DNA of 64,000 bases. It comes from JAIXWP01 sp965247015 (lineage in GTDB: Bacteria; Bacteroidota; Bacteroidia; Flavobacteriales_D; Sanyastnellaceae). This document shows positions 1-8,373 of the stretch, in pieces. Both the position numbers and the translations under genes were made by a program. Within the stretch, counting starts at the first letter, position 1. Each line of letters opens with the position of its first letter. The stretch is taken from NCBI GenBank assembly GCA_965247015.1, contig CBDFGG010000003.1:1-64000 (forward strand), in the 5' to 3' direction. The notes beneath the pieces were generated by a model that searched no databases, was not told the origin of the DNA, and saw only the letters and a program-made list of their open reading frames with translations.

Positions 1-957
1 ATTCGTATTAGTTTATATCGTGTTGCAAAAAATTCGCAGATCGTAAATGCACTAGTGAATGCAGCACGAAACGGAAAGAGAGTCATCGCAGTAATTGAAC
101 TTCAAGCGCGATTTGATGAAGAGAATAATATTGCCGTTACGCAGCGACTTCAAGATGCTGGCGCAAGAGTAATACCAGGCGTTGTTGGTTTAAAAGTTCA
201 CTCGAAGCTGATTCAAATTAGCAGAAAAGAAGGACTTAGAACAGCACGTTATACGCACATTGGAAGTGGAAATTTTCATGAAAAAACTGCAAATGTGTAT
301 TGTGATACCTCCCTCTTCACCGTCAATAAAGACATCGGAAGAGAGGTTCGAAAAATTTTCGAATTCTTTGAAAGTAATTATACGCGCCACGTCTTCAGAC
401 ACCTCATTGTATCGCCTTTCAACACACGCAGAAAGTTTATCGATCACATCAATGATGAGATGGAGAATGCAGGAAAAAAGAAACCTGCTTTCATTATTCT
501 TAAGATGAACAACCTCGTCGATATAGGCATGATTAAAAAGCTCTACGAGGCAAGCCAAGCGGGCGTTACCATTAAGCTCATCATACGAGGTATTTGTTCT
601 CTGATCCCTGGAGTACCAGGTCTTTCTGACAACATCACTTGCGTGAGTGTAGTGGGAAGATTCTTAGAGCACTCAAGAATTATGGTGTTTTGCAATGACA
701 ATAAACCGCTCTATTATCTATCTAGTGCAGATTGGATGACCCGAAATATTGACCATCGAATTGAAGTAACGGCTCCCATCTACAGCCCCGAGCTAAAGGC
801 GGAAATTCAAGATTATCTAGATATTCAGCTGGATAAAAATGCAAAAGCACGTATTGTTGATAAGTCACTAAAAAACGAATATCTCAAGCCTATCAAGGGT
901 TTCAAGGCTTTTGACACTCAAATGGCATTTTACGATAAGCTTAAAAAAATGCAGTAA
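1..957 (+). CDS. ppk: polyphosphate kinase 1, C-terminal part (cut by window edge)
   Basis: Polyphosphate kinase 1 reversibly builds polyphosphate from the gamma-phosphate of ATP. The reading frame is open from base 1, so the gene starts outside the window; about 318 residues remain of a family usually near 700. The fragment holds the two phospholipase D-like catalytic domains. KVHSK near residue 66 carries the histidine that is phosphorylated in the E. coli enzyme, and FLEHSR near residue 223 matches the second conserved histidine. The N-terminal four-helix and CHAD-like parts lie upstream. The exopolyphosphatase gene follows 31 bases later on the same strand, the common ppk-ppx pairing of synthesis and breakdown. 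The family call is secure. Confidence 0.95.
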   Translation: MRISLYRVAKNSQIVNALVNAARNGKRVIAVIELQARFDEENNIAVTQRLQDAGARVIPGVVGLKVHSKLIQISRKEGLRTARYTHIGSGNFHEKTANVYCDTSLFTVNKDIGREVRKIFEFFESNYTRHVFRHLIVSPFNTRRKFIDHINDEMENAGKKKPAFIILKMNNLVDIGMIKKLYEASQAGVTIKLIIRGICSLIPGVPGLSDNITCVSVVGRFLEHSRIMVFCNDNKPLYYLSSADWMTRNIDHRIEVTAPIYSPELKAEIQDYLDIQLDKNAKARIVDKSLKNEYLKPIKGFKAFDTQMAFYDKLKKMQ

Positions 958-988
958 TTACTTTCTTTGGTAACGAATAATTACCACT

Positions 989-1885
989 GTGAAGTTTGCT
1001 GCAATAGATATAGGCTCCAATGCCATCCGTTTATTAATCGAGGAAGTACACGTTGATGATGGAAAGTTTCACATCGAAAAGGTGAGCCTTACTCGTGTGC
1101 CCGTGCGCCTCGGAGAAGATGTTTTTACCAACGGTAAAATTTCAAAAAATAAGATTCAACAACTCATCAAAACCATGAAAGCATTCTGGTATTTGATGGA
1201 AGTTCATGATATTCAAATCGTCAGAGCCTGCGCCACAAGCGCAATGCGTGAGGCTAAAAATAGAAGGGCGGTAATAAAAAAAGTGGAAGAAGAATCTAAT
1301 ATTCAAATAGAACTTCTCTCTGGTGATGAAGAAGCCAACCTCATTTTCTCCAATTATTTTGCTCAAAATCTAAGCGCCAAAGGAAACTATCTCTACATCG
1401 ATGTGGGTGGCGGTAGCACGGAAATTACCTTGATTAAAAACAACAAGCGCATCAAAGGACAAAGCTTTGAGTTGGGTACCGTCCGCATGCTTTCCAATGC
1501 CACAGACCCAAAAATGTGGGATAAGGCCCGTCGCTGGATTCAAAGTTCTATTGGGGCAAATGAAAGTATTACAGCAATTGGAACGGGTGGTAACATCAAT
1601 ACCATTTTTAAGATCGCAGGAAAAAAGCCTTCGCAAAACATCACCGCCACTGAGATTAAAGAACAATACGACTCTTTGTCAAAGTATACCATCGAGCAGC
1701 GTATCACGAAACTCAAGATGAAGCCCGACCGTGCAGACGTTATTATTCCAGCATGTGAAATCTATTTGAGATTGATGGGTTATGCCAAAATTCAGCAAAT
1801 GATTGTCCCGAAAATTGGACTGGCTGATGGTATCATTCTAGACCTTTTTAGCAAGTGGCAATCATCCAAAAAACCATCTAAGTAA
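989..1885 (+). CDS. ppx: exopolyphosphatase, Ppx/GppA family
   Basis: Ppx/GppA enzymes of the sugar kinase/actin ATPase fold remove terminal phosphates from polyphosphate or hydrolyse pppGpp. The first nucleotide-binding loop DIGSNAIRLL lies at residues 7-16 and the second, DVGGGSTEITL, near residue 139. GTGGN near residue 199 is also typical. At 298 residues it is the short, single-module form without the HD-like C-terminal domain of E. coli Ppx. The start is GTG at 989; no upstream ATG gives a better N-terminus because the protein begins directly with the conserved strand. It follows ppk by 31 bases and is likely co-transcribed. Polyphosphate is the probable substrate given the neighbour, but GppA activity cannot be excluded. 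Confidence 0.9.
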   Translation: MKFAAIDIGSNAIRLLIEEVHVDDGKFHIEKVSLTRVPVRLGEDVFTNGKISKNKIQQLIKTMKAFWYLMEVHDIQIVRACATSAMREAKNRRAVIKKVEEESNIQIELLSGDEEANLIFSNYFAQNLSAKGNYLYIDVGGGSTEITLIKNNKRIKGQSFELGTVRMLSNATDPKMWDKARRWIQSSIGANESITAIGTGGNINTIFKIAGKKPSQNITATEIKEQYDSLSKYTIEQRITKLKMKPDRADVIIPACEIYLRLMGYAKIQQMIVPKIGLADGIILDLFSKWQSSKKPSK

Positions 1886-1948
1886 ATTTCAGTCGTTTGA
1901 GAGGGGTTAATTGTTAAGACATTGTATCTTTAGAGCCTCTTAACCAAG

Positions 1949-4900
1949 ATGAAATCAATACTTTCCTTCCGCACATTAGCTCTCCTATTGTTGCTTGCGA
2001 TCTCTACAAAATCGTGGAGCCAAGTACTTGGAGAAGTCATATATAACTGGGATTTTGCAAATGGTCTTCCAAGCGATTGGACCAACACTAGTGCATCAGG
2101 CATTGGACTATGGGAATACCGAGGACCAAGCACTGTTCCTTCTAATGCTGTAGGAGCGCGTGGAACGTGCGCGTCGTCAGCATTACCACTCAATTCAAAT
2201 ACAGTATCCAATGGGTTCATGATCTTCGACTCAAATTATTGGGATGATAATGTACCACCCTGCGGTGGATTAGGCACTGGCGTAGATCCTGCTCCTCATA
2301 ATGCTTCTCTTACTTCTGGTGTACTCAACTTCACTGGATACACCGCAGTGACCATTACGTTCCAACAACAATATCGCATTTTCTCTGCAACCACTAAAGT
2401 GCAAGTTTCACTAGATGGCGGTAACTCATGGGTAGATGGAGGTTCCAATGTTGGTCTAAACTCTCCAAATGTTGTTTGGGCATCTTATAATCTAACATCT
2501 CTCGTTGCAGGCCAAAGCAATGTGCGCATTCGATTCAACTTTAATGGAACATACTACTGGTGGTTAATTGACGATATAACGATATATTCACCGAACGACA
2601 ACGATATCATGGTGAATACCATGGGCTACACGGTCAACCCAACTCCCACAAATATCTACGATCAGCTCGAATACGACCAATATCCAACAGTGATGATTCC
2701 TCCGCTTCGACTAAGAGCAACAGGAACGAACATCGGAGGATTCAGTCAAACGGGGGTGGTGATGAATTCGAAAGTGGTCAATAGCGCCAACACAGTTCTC
2801 AATAATCAAAACACCACTGCCATCACTATGGCTCCGGGTCAAGTGGTTGATTTCGTTGCACCAAGCAATTACACTCCACCAGCCACAGTTGGTGATTATC
2901 GTGCAATTGTATCACTGAGCCAAACACAAGTCGATGAAAACACTTCGAATAATTCTGACACTTTAGATTTTTCTATTTCACAATACACATTCGCCCGAGA
3001 CGAAGGTCCATCAGAAGGTGTTTACACTCCCACTTCTGTGTATGCAGCTTTACCATACGAAACAGGTAATGTTTTCGAAGGTCAAGCCAGCGGCAGAAAA
3101 TGCACAAGCATCGCAGTGGGTGTTGGCGCCGGCACTCAAGTCGGAACCACCATTCAAGCCATTGTCTATAATGAGTCCTATGATGAAGTACGAGCTATTT
3201 CTGTTCCGTACACTGTCAATCTCTACGACCTTAACGAGGTCGGTGAAGAGTTCACGGTCGTCCTCGATCTAGTCACTCCTCTTCAGATGTTCAACGATAC
3301 GGTCTACATCGCTATGGTAAAAAACTTAAATGGCAATGACCCATTCAGAGTTGCCTACAGCGGTGATGCTCCTGCATCGACCAGTTTCATTAACTTCTAC
3401 ACCACTGGTTCACTTTTCTATCTATTGAAAATGCCTTTGGTAAGAATGAATATTTTTCTCAATGCTCAAAACCCAGGATGTCTTGATCCATTGGCAATGA
3501 ATTTTGATGCTACCGCAGGAGTAAGTGATGGCTCATGTAGATACCCTGGCTGCACAATTGAAGGTTCAGATAACTATGACCCCGATGCCAATTGGGATGA
3601 TGGCTCATGTATCACGCAAGGATGTATGGATCCACTAGCGCTCAACTACAATCCTTTTGCAAACGTCGATAACAATAGCTGCGAATATGGCGGCTGTACC
3701 AATCCTGACGCAATCAACTTTGATCCAACAGCAACTGTAGACGACGGTACTTGTATTATCCCCGGATGTACCAATGCACAAGCAGACAACTACAATCCCG
3801 AAGCAACTGAAGATGACGGCTCATGCTTCTTCCTAGGCTGCACCGATGTAGCAGCAGCGAATTTCGACCCAATAGCCACCATCGATGATGGCTCATGTTT
3901 GTACGCCGGCTGTACGAACCCTCTAGCCATCAATTACGATCCAGAAGCAGATATTGATAATGGTACTTGTATCATCGAAGGGTGCACAGATCCTAACGCA
4001 GCAAACTTCAACCCCGATGCGAACAGTGAAGACGGCTCCTGCGAATATCCAGGATGTACTGATAACACTGCGGCAAACTACAACCCTGATGCAAATGTCG
4101 ACGACGGAAGTTGTCTCTATTTTGGATGCACTGATGCAACTGCTGATAACTATGATCCAAATGCAGACATCAATGATGGCTCATGTTTCTATCTAGGCTG
4201 CACAGATGAATTAGCAGATAACTATGATCCTACTGCAACAGTGGATGATGGCTCTTGCCTATTCCTCGGCTGTACAGATCCCAATGCCGCAAACTTTGAC
4301 CCCACTGCAATAGATGATGACGGAAGCTGCCAATATCCAGGCTGCACTGATCCAATGGCCATTAACTTTGAAGAAGGAGCGAATGTCGATGATGGCAGTT
4401 GTGAATACAACAGTGCCATGTTCACTCTTGCCGAAAATACGGGCTGTGTGCCATTCACCATTGAGGTAAATAATCAAACCATACCAAGTGGAACGAGCGT
4501 TTGTTCTTTTTATCTAAATGGAGAATTGATTTACACGGGATGCGAAGACTTCACTTACACCATCGAATCTGCAGGAAGCTACTCACTTGAATATATCCTA
4601 GAACAAGCAGGAGGTTCTGATAGCTTCACGGTGAATGGAATCATTGCAAATGCGCAACCAACAGTGCCTATCATTGAGTTTGATAATTTCAATTTTGAAC
4701 TCTTCTGCACTAATTGCACAGAAAATATTTTTGCGTGGACATTAGACGGAGTCCCACAAACGGAAACAACTTCTACAATTGATGTTTGGAATGTGGACAG
4801 AACAGACAATGGTACCTACGCACTAACCACTACAGATGAAATTGGATGTTCGAGCATAAGTGCTCCGTTTGCGCTTGCTATTCCTTTCTTCAGTGCAGAT

Positions 4901-5584
4901 GTTATTGAAGCTTGTATACCAGGAATTGTTTCAATTAACAACTACTCCGATATTCCTGCCGGTGCTTTTTGTACGATTGACCTAGATAATGGAGCGCCAT
5001 TACAAGTTATAAATGAAGGCATCTCTGAATTTAATTACCCCCAAGCTGGTGTATACAATGTGACGATGACGATGACCTTCGGCTCTGTATCGAACGTCAG
5101 TGAGCAAACGGTATCTATCTCTGATGGAGTAACGCCACTGCTCACTTGGAATGCTGGCCTAGGCTTAGTAATTTGCAGCAATTGCGCAAGCAATGGCACC
5201 GCAAGTTGGACCATCAATGGCGAACCGCAAGTAGGACCTGGTCCTTTCAGCGATCAGATAGGAAATATCTATGAAGTAGAGCTCACTACGTTTGAAGGTT
5301 GCACTGCATCATCTGCAATTATCATCAATAGTATTGAAGAGTTGATAGATGATTCATTCAGTTTGTTCCCAAATCCTGCAAAAGAAAAAGTAAGTATTAC
5401 ATCTAGTTTGAGTTATGACTCCATAGAAATCTATGATGCTCTTGGAAAAATTCAATACCGAAAACAGTTGAATGGAGTACTGAATCATCAGATAGATATT
5501 TCTGCTTTCAATCAAGGAATCTATGTAATGAGAGTGATTTCAGCACAACAAGCATTGACCAAAACATTCCAAGTCATCCGCTAA
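1949..5584 (+). CDS. large secreted Cys/Asp-repeat protein with T9SS sorting domain
   Basis: A predicted cell-surface or secreted protein of 1211 residues. It has a Sec signal peptide (about residues 1-24, ending SWS-Q). Next comes an N-terminal region like the choice-of-anchor J/MAM-type beta-sandwich (WDFANGLPSDW near residue 33, WWLIDDITIY near 207). A CARDB-like stretch follows near residues 220-345. Thirteen 24-residue repeats GCTDPxAxNYDPxAxxDDGSC span residues 510-821. Two Ig/PKD-like cysteine-containing modules come after, then a type A T9SS C-terminal domain starting at FSLFPNPAKEKV (about residue 1133). The repeats carry two Cys and an acidic Ca-binding-like loop each. Such repeats occur in other Bacteroidota T9SS cargo, but their function is unknown to me. 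Adhesin or matrix protein is an inference. Confidence 0.85.
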   Translation: MKSILSFRTLALLLLLAISTKSWSQVLGEVIYNWDFANGLPSDWTNTSASGIGLWEYRGPSTVPSNAVGARGTCASSALPLNSNTVSNGFMIFDSNYWDDNVPPCGGLGTGVDPAPHNASLTSGVLNFTGYTAVTITFQQQYRIFSATTKVQVSLDGGNSWVDGGSNVGLNSPNVVWASYNLTSLVAGQSNVRIRFNFNGTYYWWLIDDITIYSPNDNDIMVNTMGYTVNPTPTNIYDQLEYDQYPTVMIPPLRLRATGTNIGGFSQTGVVMNSKVVNSANTVLNNQNTTAITMAPGQVVDFVAPSNYTPPATVGDYRAIVSLSQTQVDENTSNNSDTLDFSISQYTFARDEGPSEGVYTPTSVYAALPYETGNVFEGQASGRKCTSIAVGVGAGTQVGTTIQAIVYNESYDEVRAISVPYTVNLYDLNEVGEEFTVVLDLVTPLQMFNDTVYIAMVKNLNGNDPFRVAYSGDAPASTSFINFYTTGSLFYLLKMPLVRMNIFLNAQNPGCLDPLAMNFDATAGVSDGSCRYPGCTIEGSDNYDPDANWDDGSCITQGCMDPLALNYNPFANVDNNSCEYGGCTNPDAINFDPTATVDDGTCIIPGCTNAQADNYNPEATEDDGSCFFLGCTDVAAANFDPIATIDDGSCLYAGCTNPLAINYDPEADIDNGTCIIEGCTDPNAANFNPDANSEDGSCEYPGCTDNTAANYNPDANVDDGSCLYFGCTDATADNYDPNADINDGSCFYLGCTDELADNYDPTATVDDGSCLFLGCTDPNAANFDPTAIDDDGSCQYPGCTDPMAINFEEGANVDDGSCEYNSAMFTLAENTGCVPFTIEVNNQTIPSGTSVCSFYLNGELIYTGCEDFTYTIESAGSYSLEYILEQAGGSDSFTVNGIIANAQPTVPIIEFDNFNFELFCTNCTENIFAWTLDGVPQTETTSTIDVWNVDRTDNGTYALTTTDEIGCSSISAPFALAIPFFSADVIEACIPGIVSINNYSDIPAGAFCTIDLDNGAPLQVINEGISEFNYPQAGVYNVTMTMTFGSVSNVSEQTVSISDGVTPLLTWNAGLGLVICSNCASNGTASWTINGEPQVGPGPFSDQIGNIYEVELTTFEGCTASSAIIINSIEELIDDSFSLFPNPAKEKVSITSSLSYDSIEIYDALGKIQYRKQLNGVLNHQIDISAFNQGIYVMRVISAQQALTKTFQVIR
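3476..4411 (+). repeat. 13 tandem 72-bp units coding 24-residue Cys/Asp repeats
   Basis: Thirteen in-frame units of exactly 72 bases (13 x 72 = 936) run without gaps inside the preceding gene. The consensus is G-C-T-D-P-x-A-x-N-[YF]-D-P-x-A-x-x-D-D-G-S-C followed by three variable residues. Both cysteines are kept in all thirteen units and the final Asp-Asp-Gly-Ser/Thr-Cys in nearly all. DNA identity between units is visibly lower than protein identity, so the array looks old and under selection rather than freshly amplified. The Asp/Asn-rich loop resembles calcium-binding acidic repeats such as thrombospondin type 3; calcium binding is inferred, not seen. Confidence 0.95.
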
Positions 5585-5654
5585 TGAATTGTTAAAGCCC
5601 TTAATAATGCGTTAAATTCGGTGAGACTAGAAACAGTTACATCACCTTTGTAAT

Positions 5655-6050
5655 ATGAAATTACAAACTCGTTTTATTCTTTCATTGCTTCTATTCTTTG
5701 CAATTGGAGCGAATGCACAACCAGGAAATTTGGTAGGTGGTCCTCAGCTAACTATTGAAAACCCTCTTCATCAATTTGGGTTGATGAAACAAGGCAGCGA
5801 CATCTCGTGTGTATTTGTAGTAAAAAACACAGGAGACCAACCACTAACTATTAGTCAATGTCGCGCGAGTTGTGGATGCACAACACCTAAATGTGATCCT
5901 ACTCCGATCGCTCCTGGAGAGTCAACAGAGATTAGAGTGAGTTATGATTCGAATCGTCTCGGTCCCTTCTCAAAGTCGATCACCATCTTCTGGAATAGCC
6001 CCGACGGAAGCACCAACGACATCGTTATCACAGGAGACGTTCAACCCTAA
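5655..6050 (+). CDS. secreted DUF1573 protein (copy 1)
   Basis: A 131-residue exported protein with a signal peptide (residues 1-21, ANA-Q) followed by one DUF1573 Ig-like module. The family hallmark is clear: F-V-V-K-N-T-G-D-Q-P-L near residue 55 and the cysteine cluster CRASCGCTTPKC near residue 68, followed by IAPGES and V-x-Y-D-S. The module is an ASPM/SPD-2/Hydin-like beta-sandwich, common in multiple copies in Bacteroidota; its role is unknown. It lies 91 bases before a paralogue with the same architecture, and both sit directly behind the large T9SS cargo gene. Tandem duplication is the simplest origin. Confidence 0.85.
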   Translation: MKLQTRFILSLLLFFAIGANAQPGNLVGGPQLTIENPLHQFGLMKQGSDISCVFVVKNTGDQPLTISQCRASCGCTTPKCDPTPIAPGESTEIRVSYDSNRLGPFSKSITIFWNSPDGSTNDIVITGDVQP

Positions 6051-6076
6051 CCTTGTTAATTATTGGTTAAACAAGG
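6051..6076. promoter_or_regulatory. inverted repeat between the two DUF1573 genes
   Basis: Seven-base arms CCTTGTT (6051-6057) and AACAAGG (6070-6076) surround a 12-base spacer that itself contains GGTTAA. It begins right after the stop of the first DUF1573 gene and lies 24 bases before the TAnnTTTG box of the second. It could be a weak hairpin ending the first transcript or a protein-binding site; there is no T-run, so an intrinsic terminator is less likely. Confidence 0.25.
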
Positions 6077-6099
6077 CAATAGTTGAATCATTCTGGCTC

Positions 6100-6107
6100 T
6101 AGTTTTG
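6100..6107 (+). promoter_or_regulatory. candidate -7 box TAGTTTTG for second DUF1573 gene
   Basis: An exact match to the Bacteroidota sigma-70-type -7 box TAnnTTTG lies 34 bases before the ATG at 6142. No good TTTG -33 element is seen 19-20 bases upstream, so support rests on the -7 match and its position alone. Confidence 0.45.
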
Positions 6108-6141
6108 AGTAAAAGAAATCAAACATCAATTAAATAATCCA

Positions 6142-6597
6142 ATGAAAAAAGTTCTTCTTTCATTATCATTCATCCTTGGCGTAGTTGCTTTTGCATCCGC
6201 ACAAGTTCCTGTAGTAAGTGGTCCAGTTATCACTGTAGACAAGGAAGTTCACGATTACGGTACAGTTCCATTCGGTGGCAACGGTACATGTGAATTCAAA
6301 GTAACAAACACTGGTACTGAGCCATTGATCCTTAGCAAGTGCAAAGGTTCTTGCGGTTGCACAGTTCCAACATGTGAGCCTAATCCAATTTTGCCTGGTG
6401 CATCATCTAACATCACTGTGAAGTATGATACAAAGCGTCCTGGTCCAATCAACAAATCAGTAACTATTAGCTCTAACGCTACTAACGAACCAACTAAAAC
6501 AGTTCGTATCAAAGGTACTGTAGAAGCAGATCCAAACGCTCCAGCAGCTGGTGGTGCTCCTGTTAAAGCTCCAACTGGTGCTCCAAACAACAACTAA
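6142..6597 (+). CDS. secreted DUF1573 protein (copy 2)
   Basis: A 151-residue paralogue of the preceding protein. It has a signal peptide (residues 1-20, ASA-Q) and a DUF1573 module with VTNTGTEPL near residue 54 and the cysteine cluster CKGSCGCTVPTC near residue 68. The tail is low-complexity, rich in Ala, Pro and Gly (residues 130-151). Codon use is strikingly uniform and its promoter box is perfect, which suggests a well-expressed gene. A strong bidirectional terminator follows its stop. Function is unknown; periplasmic or surface location is inferred from the signal peptide. Confidence 0.85.
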   Translation: MKKVLLSLSFILGVVAFASAQVPVVSGPVITVDKEVHDYGTVPFGGNGTCEFKVTNTGTEPLILSKCKGSCGCTVPTCEPNPILPGASSNITVKYDTKRPGPINKSVTISSNATNEPTKTVRIKGTVEADPNAPAAGGAPVKAPTGAPNNN

Positions 6598-6612
6598 TCT
6601 TTTAGTTTAGAT

Positions 6613-6650
6613 AAAAAAAAATCCCGACCAATGGTCGGGATTTTTTTTTG
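6613..6650. terminator. bidirectional intrinsic terminator
   Basis: Perfect 9-bp stem ATCCCGACC (6621-6629) / GGTCGGGAT (6633-6641) with a 3-base loop, an A-run on the left and nine T's on the right. It serves both the DUF1573 gene (plus) and the hydrolase gene (minus) that converge on it. Confidence 0.9.
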
Positions 6651-6666
6651 CCTTTTATTTTAAGAC

Positions 6667-8346
6667 TTATTCGATTACCAAACGTTGAGTTGTTTTGCCA
6701 CTCGCTGTTTCTACAGCTATAAGGTAAACACCTGCGTTCATTTGATCTACATCAATACGAACAGTTGGAGTTGCGATATTTCTTCTTGTTGCAACTACTT
6801 TACCAGTGATATCAAACACAGTGTAGGCTGTAACATTCTGCTTAGCGCTGATTGTTACCATTTCATTTGCTGGGTTTGGATAAACTGAGAATGCAGCTAA
6901 TTCTTCTTTCTCATCAACACCTACGAAACATGGTCCACCTTCAAGGTTGAACACACACATGATACGTGGAAGGATGTAACCTTGGATTGAATCAACATAA
7001 GCCATACCCTTTTCTGGAGACATGTCTGGGTTAGAAGACAAGCTAGCCATGTGAGCTGTGATTCCAGGAGCTACTTCATACAATGAAGTTGGCGCGGTTG
7101 GATTCCACCATTCCCATGGACCTGATTCGTTGGTCAAGAATGGACGCAATGGACGGATAAGAGGGAATAGACCTTCAGCATCGTTGATCGTGATTGAACC
7201 ACCATTAGCAACTTCAATGGTTTGACCATAAAGTGCACGTGCAGCGTCAGTGAAAGGATCTCCATCAGGAATGCTCGCAAATACAGCATTGTTGCCTAAT
7301 TGATTTGCTTTGTTGATGAAGAAGTTTGCACCATGAACGTCTACTACTTCTTCTTGAGTAGTAGGAACGATTACAGTACCTTCATTGAATGGAGCAAAGT
7401 CGTCACGAACACAGTTGATCGCCATCATTGGAACGTCACCAGCTTCCAACCAAGATTCATCAGCAAGTGCACCACCTGCATTGATAGATACCTGGAAATC
7501 CGCTGAAATAGTAGATGGACGATAAAGGTTCAAGCTGTTTGGGAAACCGAAACCTGCGATAGTACCAACTTGAAGTGTATCAATGTAAGATACAGTTGGA
7601 TCAAATGGGTTTGGAAGGAATTTCTCTAGAAAAAGCTCTTCTGGCTTGTCAAGTGTAGCCGCTGCTTGAGCAACATATCCACCTGAACCTTGGCCATAAA
7701 CAACCACTTTAGTTGGATCAACACCGTATGGATTTGTATCAGCTGCACCAGCACGTACATAGCGAATACCAGCTTTCAAATCGTGAATTGCACGATAAAC
7801 AGCATTCAACAATGTACCTCTTCTAACTTGTACAGAACTTGCTACTGGATTCCATCCGAGACGGTAGTCTAGTGAAATCGCAACATATCCGCGCTTCGCC
7901 CAACCTTTGCAAAGAGCAACTGCAGATGAGTCAGTCTTTGTTCCAGTAGTGCTACCGTTCAACGGAGATGGCAAGAAGTTACCTGTGTGAAGATAAATGA
8001 TTACAGGGCGTGAAGTTTCAGTATCCACTTCAGAAGCTGGATAGTAAACATCCATAGTGATAGCCTTCAACTTAACAGATGTAGAAGCGTCTGTTGGGTC
8101 GAAGTATGCAGCTGGATATTCACCGCCTGCACCGGCAATTACGCTTAATGTTCCGATATCAGTTGCAGTATTTGCTCCTGCAAAATTTGAGGTCAAGAAA
8201 TCAATGTTGTTTGCATAAACAACGTTTGATTCAATAGTGATCTCATTCTCTTCAAATATCTCATCGAGATATCTGGTCTGAGAAGTTGCCAGCATCGGGA
8301 TCCCCGCTAACAACATCAGAAAACTGTTACGTAGAGTTTTTTTCAT
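6667..8346 (-). CDS. secreted alpha/beta-hydrolase (esterase-like) with T9SS sorting tail
   Basis: A 559-residue protein with a signal peptide (residues 1-22, ATS-Q). The central alpha/beta-hydrolase domain shows the oxyanion region VIIYLHTGNF near residue 114 and the nucleophile elbow GQGSGGY near residue 218, giving Ser as the likely nucleophile. ISLDYRLGW and IHDLKAGIRYVR are carboxylesterase-type motifs. The C-terminus is a type A T9SS domain starting near FSVYPNPANEMV (about residue 484) and ending in QRLVIE. It probably acts on ester substrates outside the cell after T9SS export; the substrate cannot be told. The TonB-dependent receptor gene is 27 bases upstream on the same strand, so a link between extracellular hydrolysis and uptake is possible but unproven. 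Confidence 0.8.
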   Translation of the reverse strand: MKKTLRNSFLMLLAGIPMLATSQTRYLDEIFEENEITIESNVVYANNIDFLTSNFAGANTATDIGTLSVIAGAGGEYPAAYFDPTDASTSVKLKAITMDVYYPASEVDTETSRPVIIYLHTGNFLPSPLNGSTTGTKTDSSAVALCKGWAKRGYVAISLDYRLGWNPVASSVQVRRGTLLNAVYRAIHDLKAGIRYVRAGAADTNPYGVDPTKVVVYGQGSGGYVAQAAATLDKPEELFLEKFLPNPFDPTVSYIDTLQVGTIAGFGFPNSLNLYRPSTISADFQVSINAGGALADESWLEAGDVPMMAINCVRDDFAPFNEGTVIVPTTQEEVVDVHGANFFINKANQLGNNAVFASIPDGDPFTDAARALYGQTIEVANGGSITINDAEGLFPLIRPLRPFLTNESGPWEWWNPTAPTSLYEVAPGITAHMASLSSNPDMSPEKGMAYVDSIQGYILPRIMCVFNLEGGPCFVGVDEKEELAAFSVYPNPANEMVTISAKQNVTAYTVFDITGKVVATRRNIATPTVRIDVDQMNAGVYLIAVETASGKTTQRLVIE

Positions 8347-8373
8347 GGTTTGGTTGTATTTGTTTTTGAAAAT

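Noticed and set aside
3476..4411. Repeat array as a possible CRISPR or minisatellite
   Set aside because: Units are in-frame 72-bp coding repeats without constant spacers or palindromic repeats.
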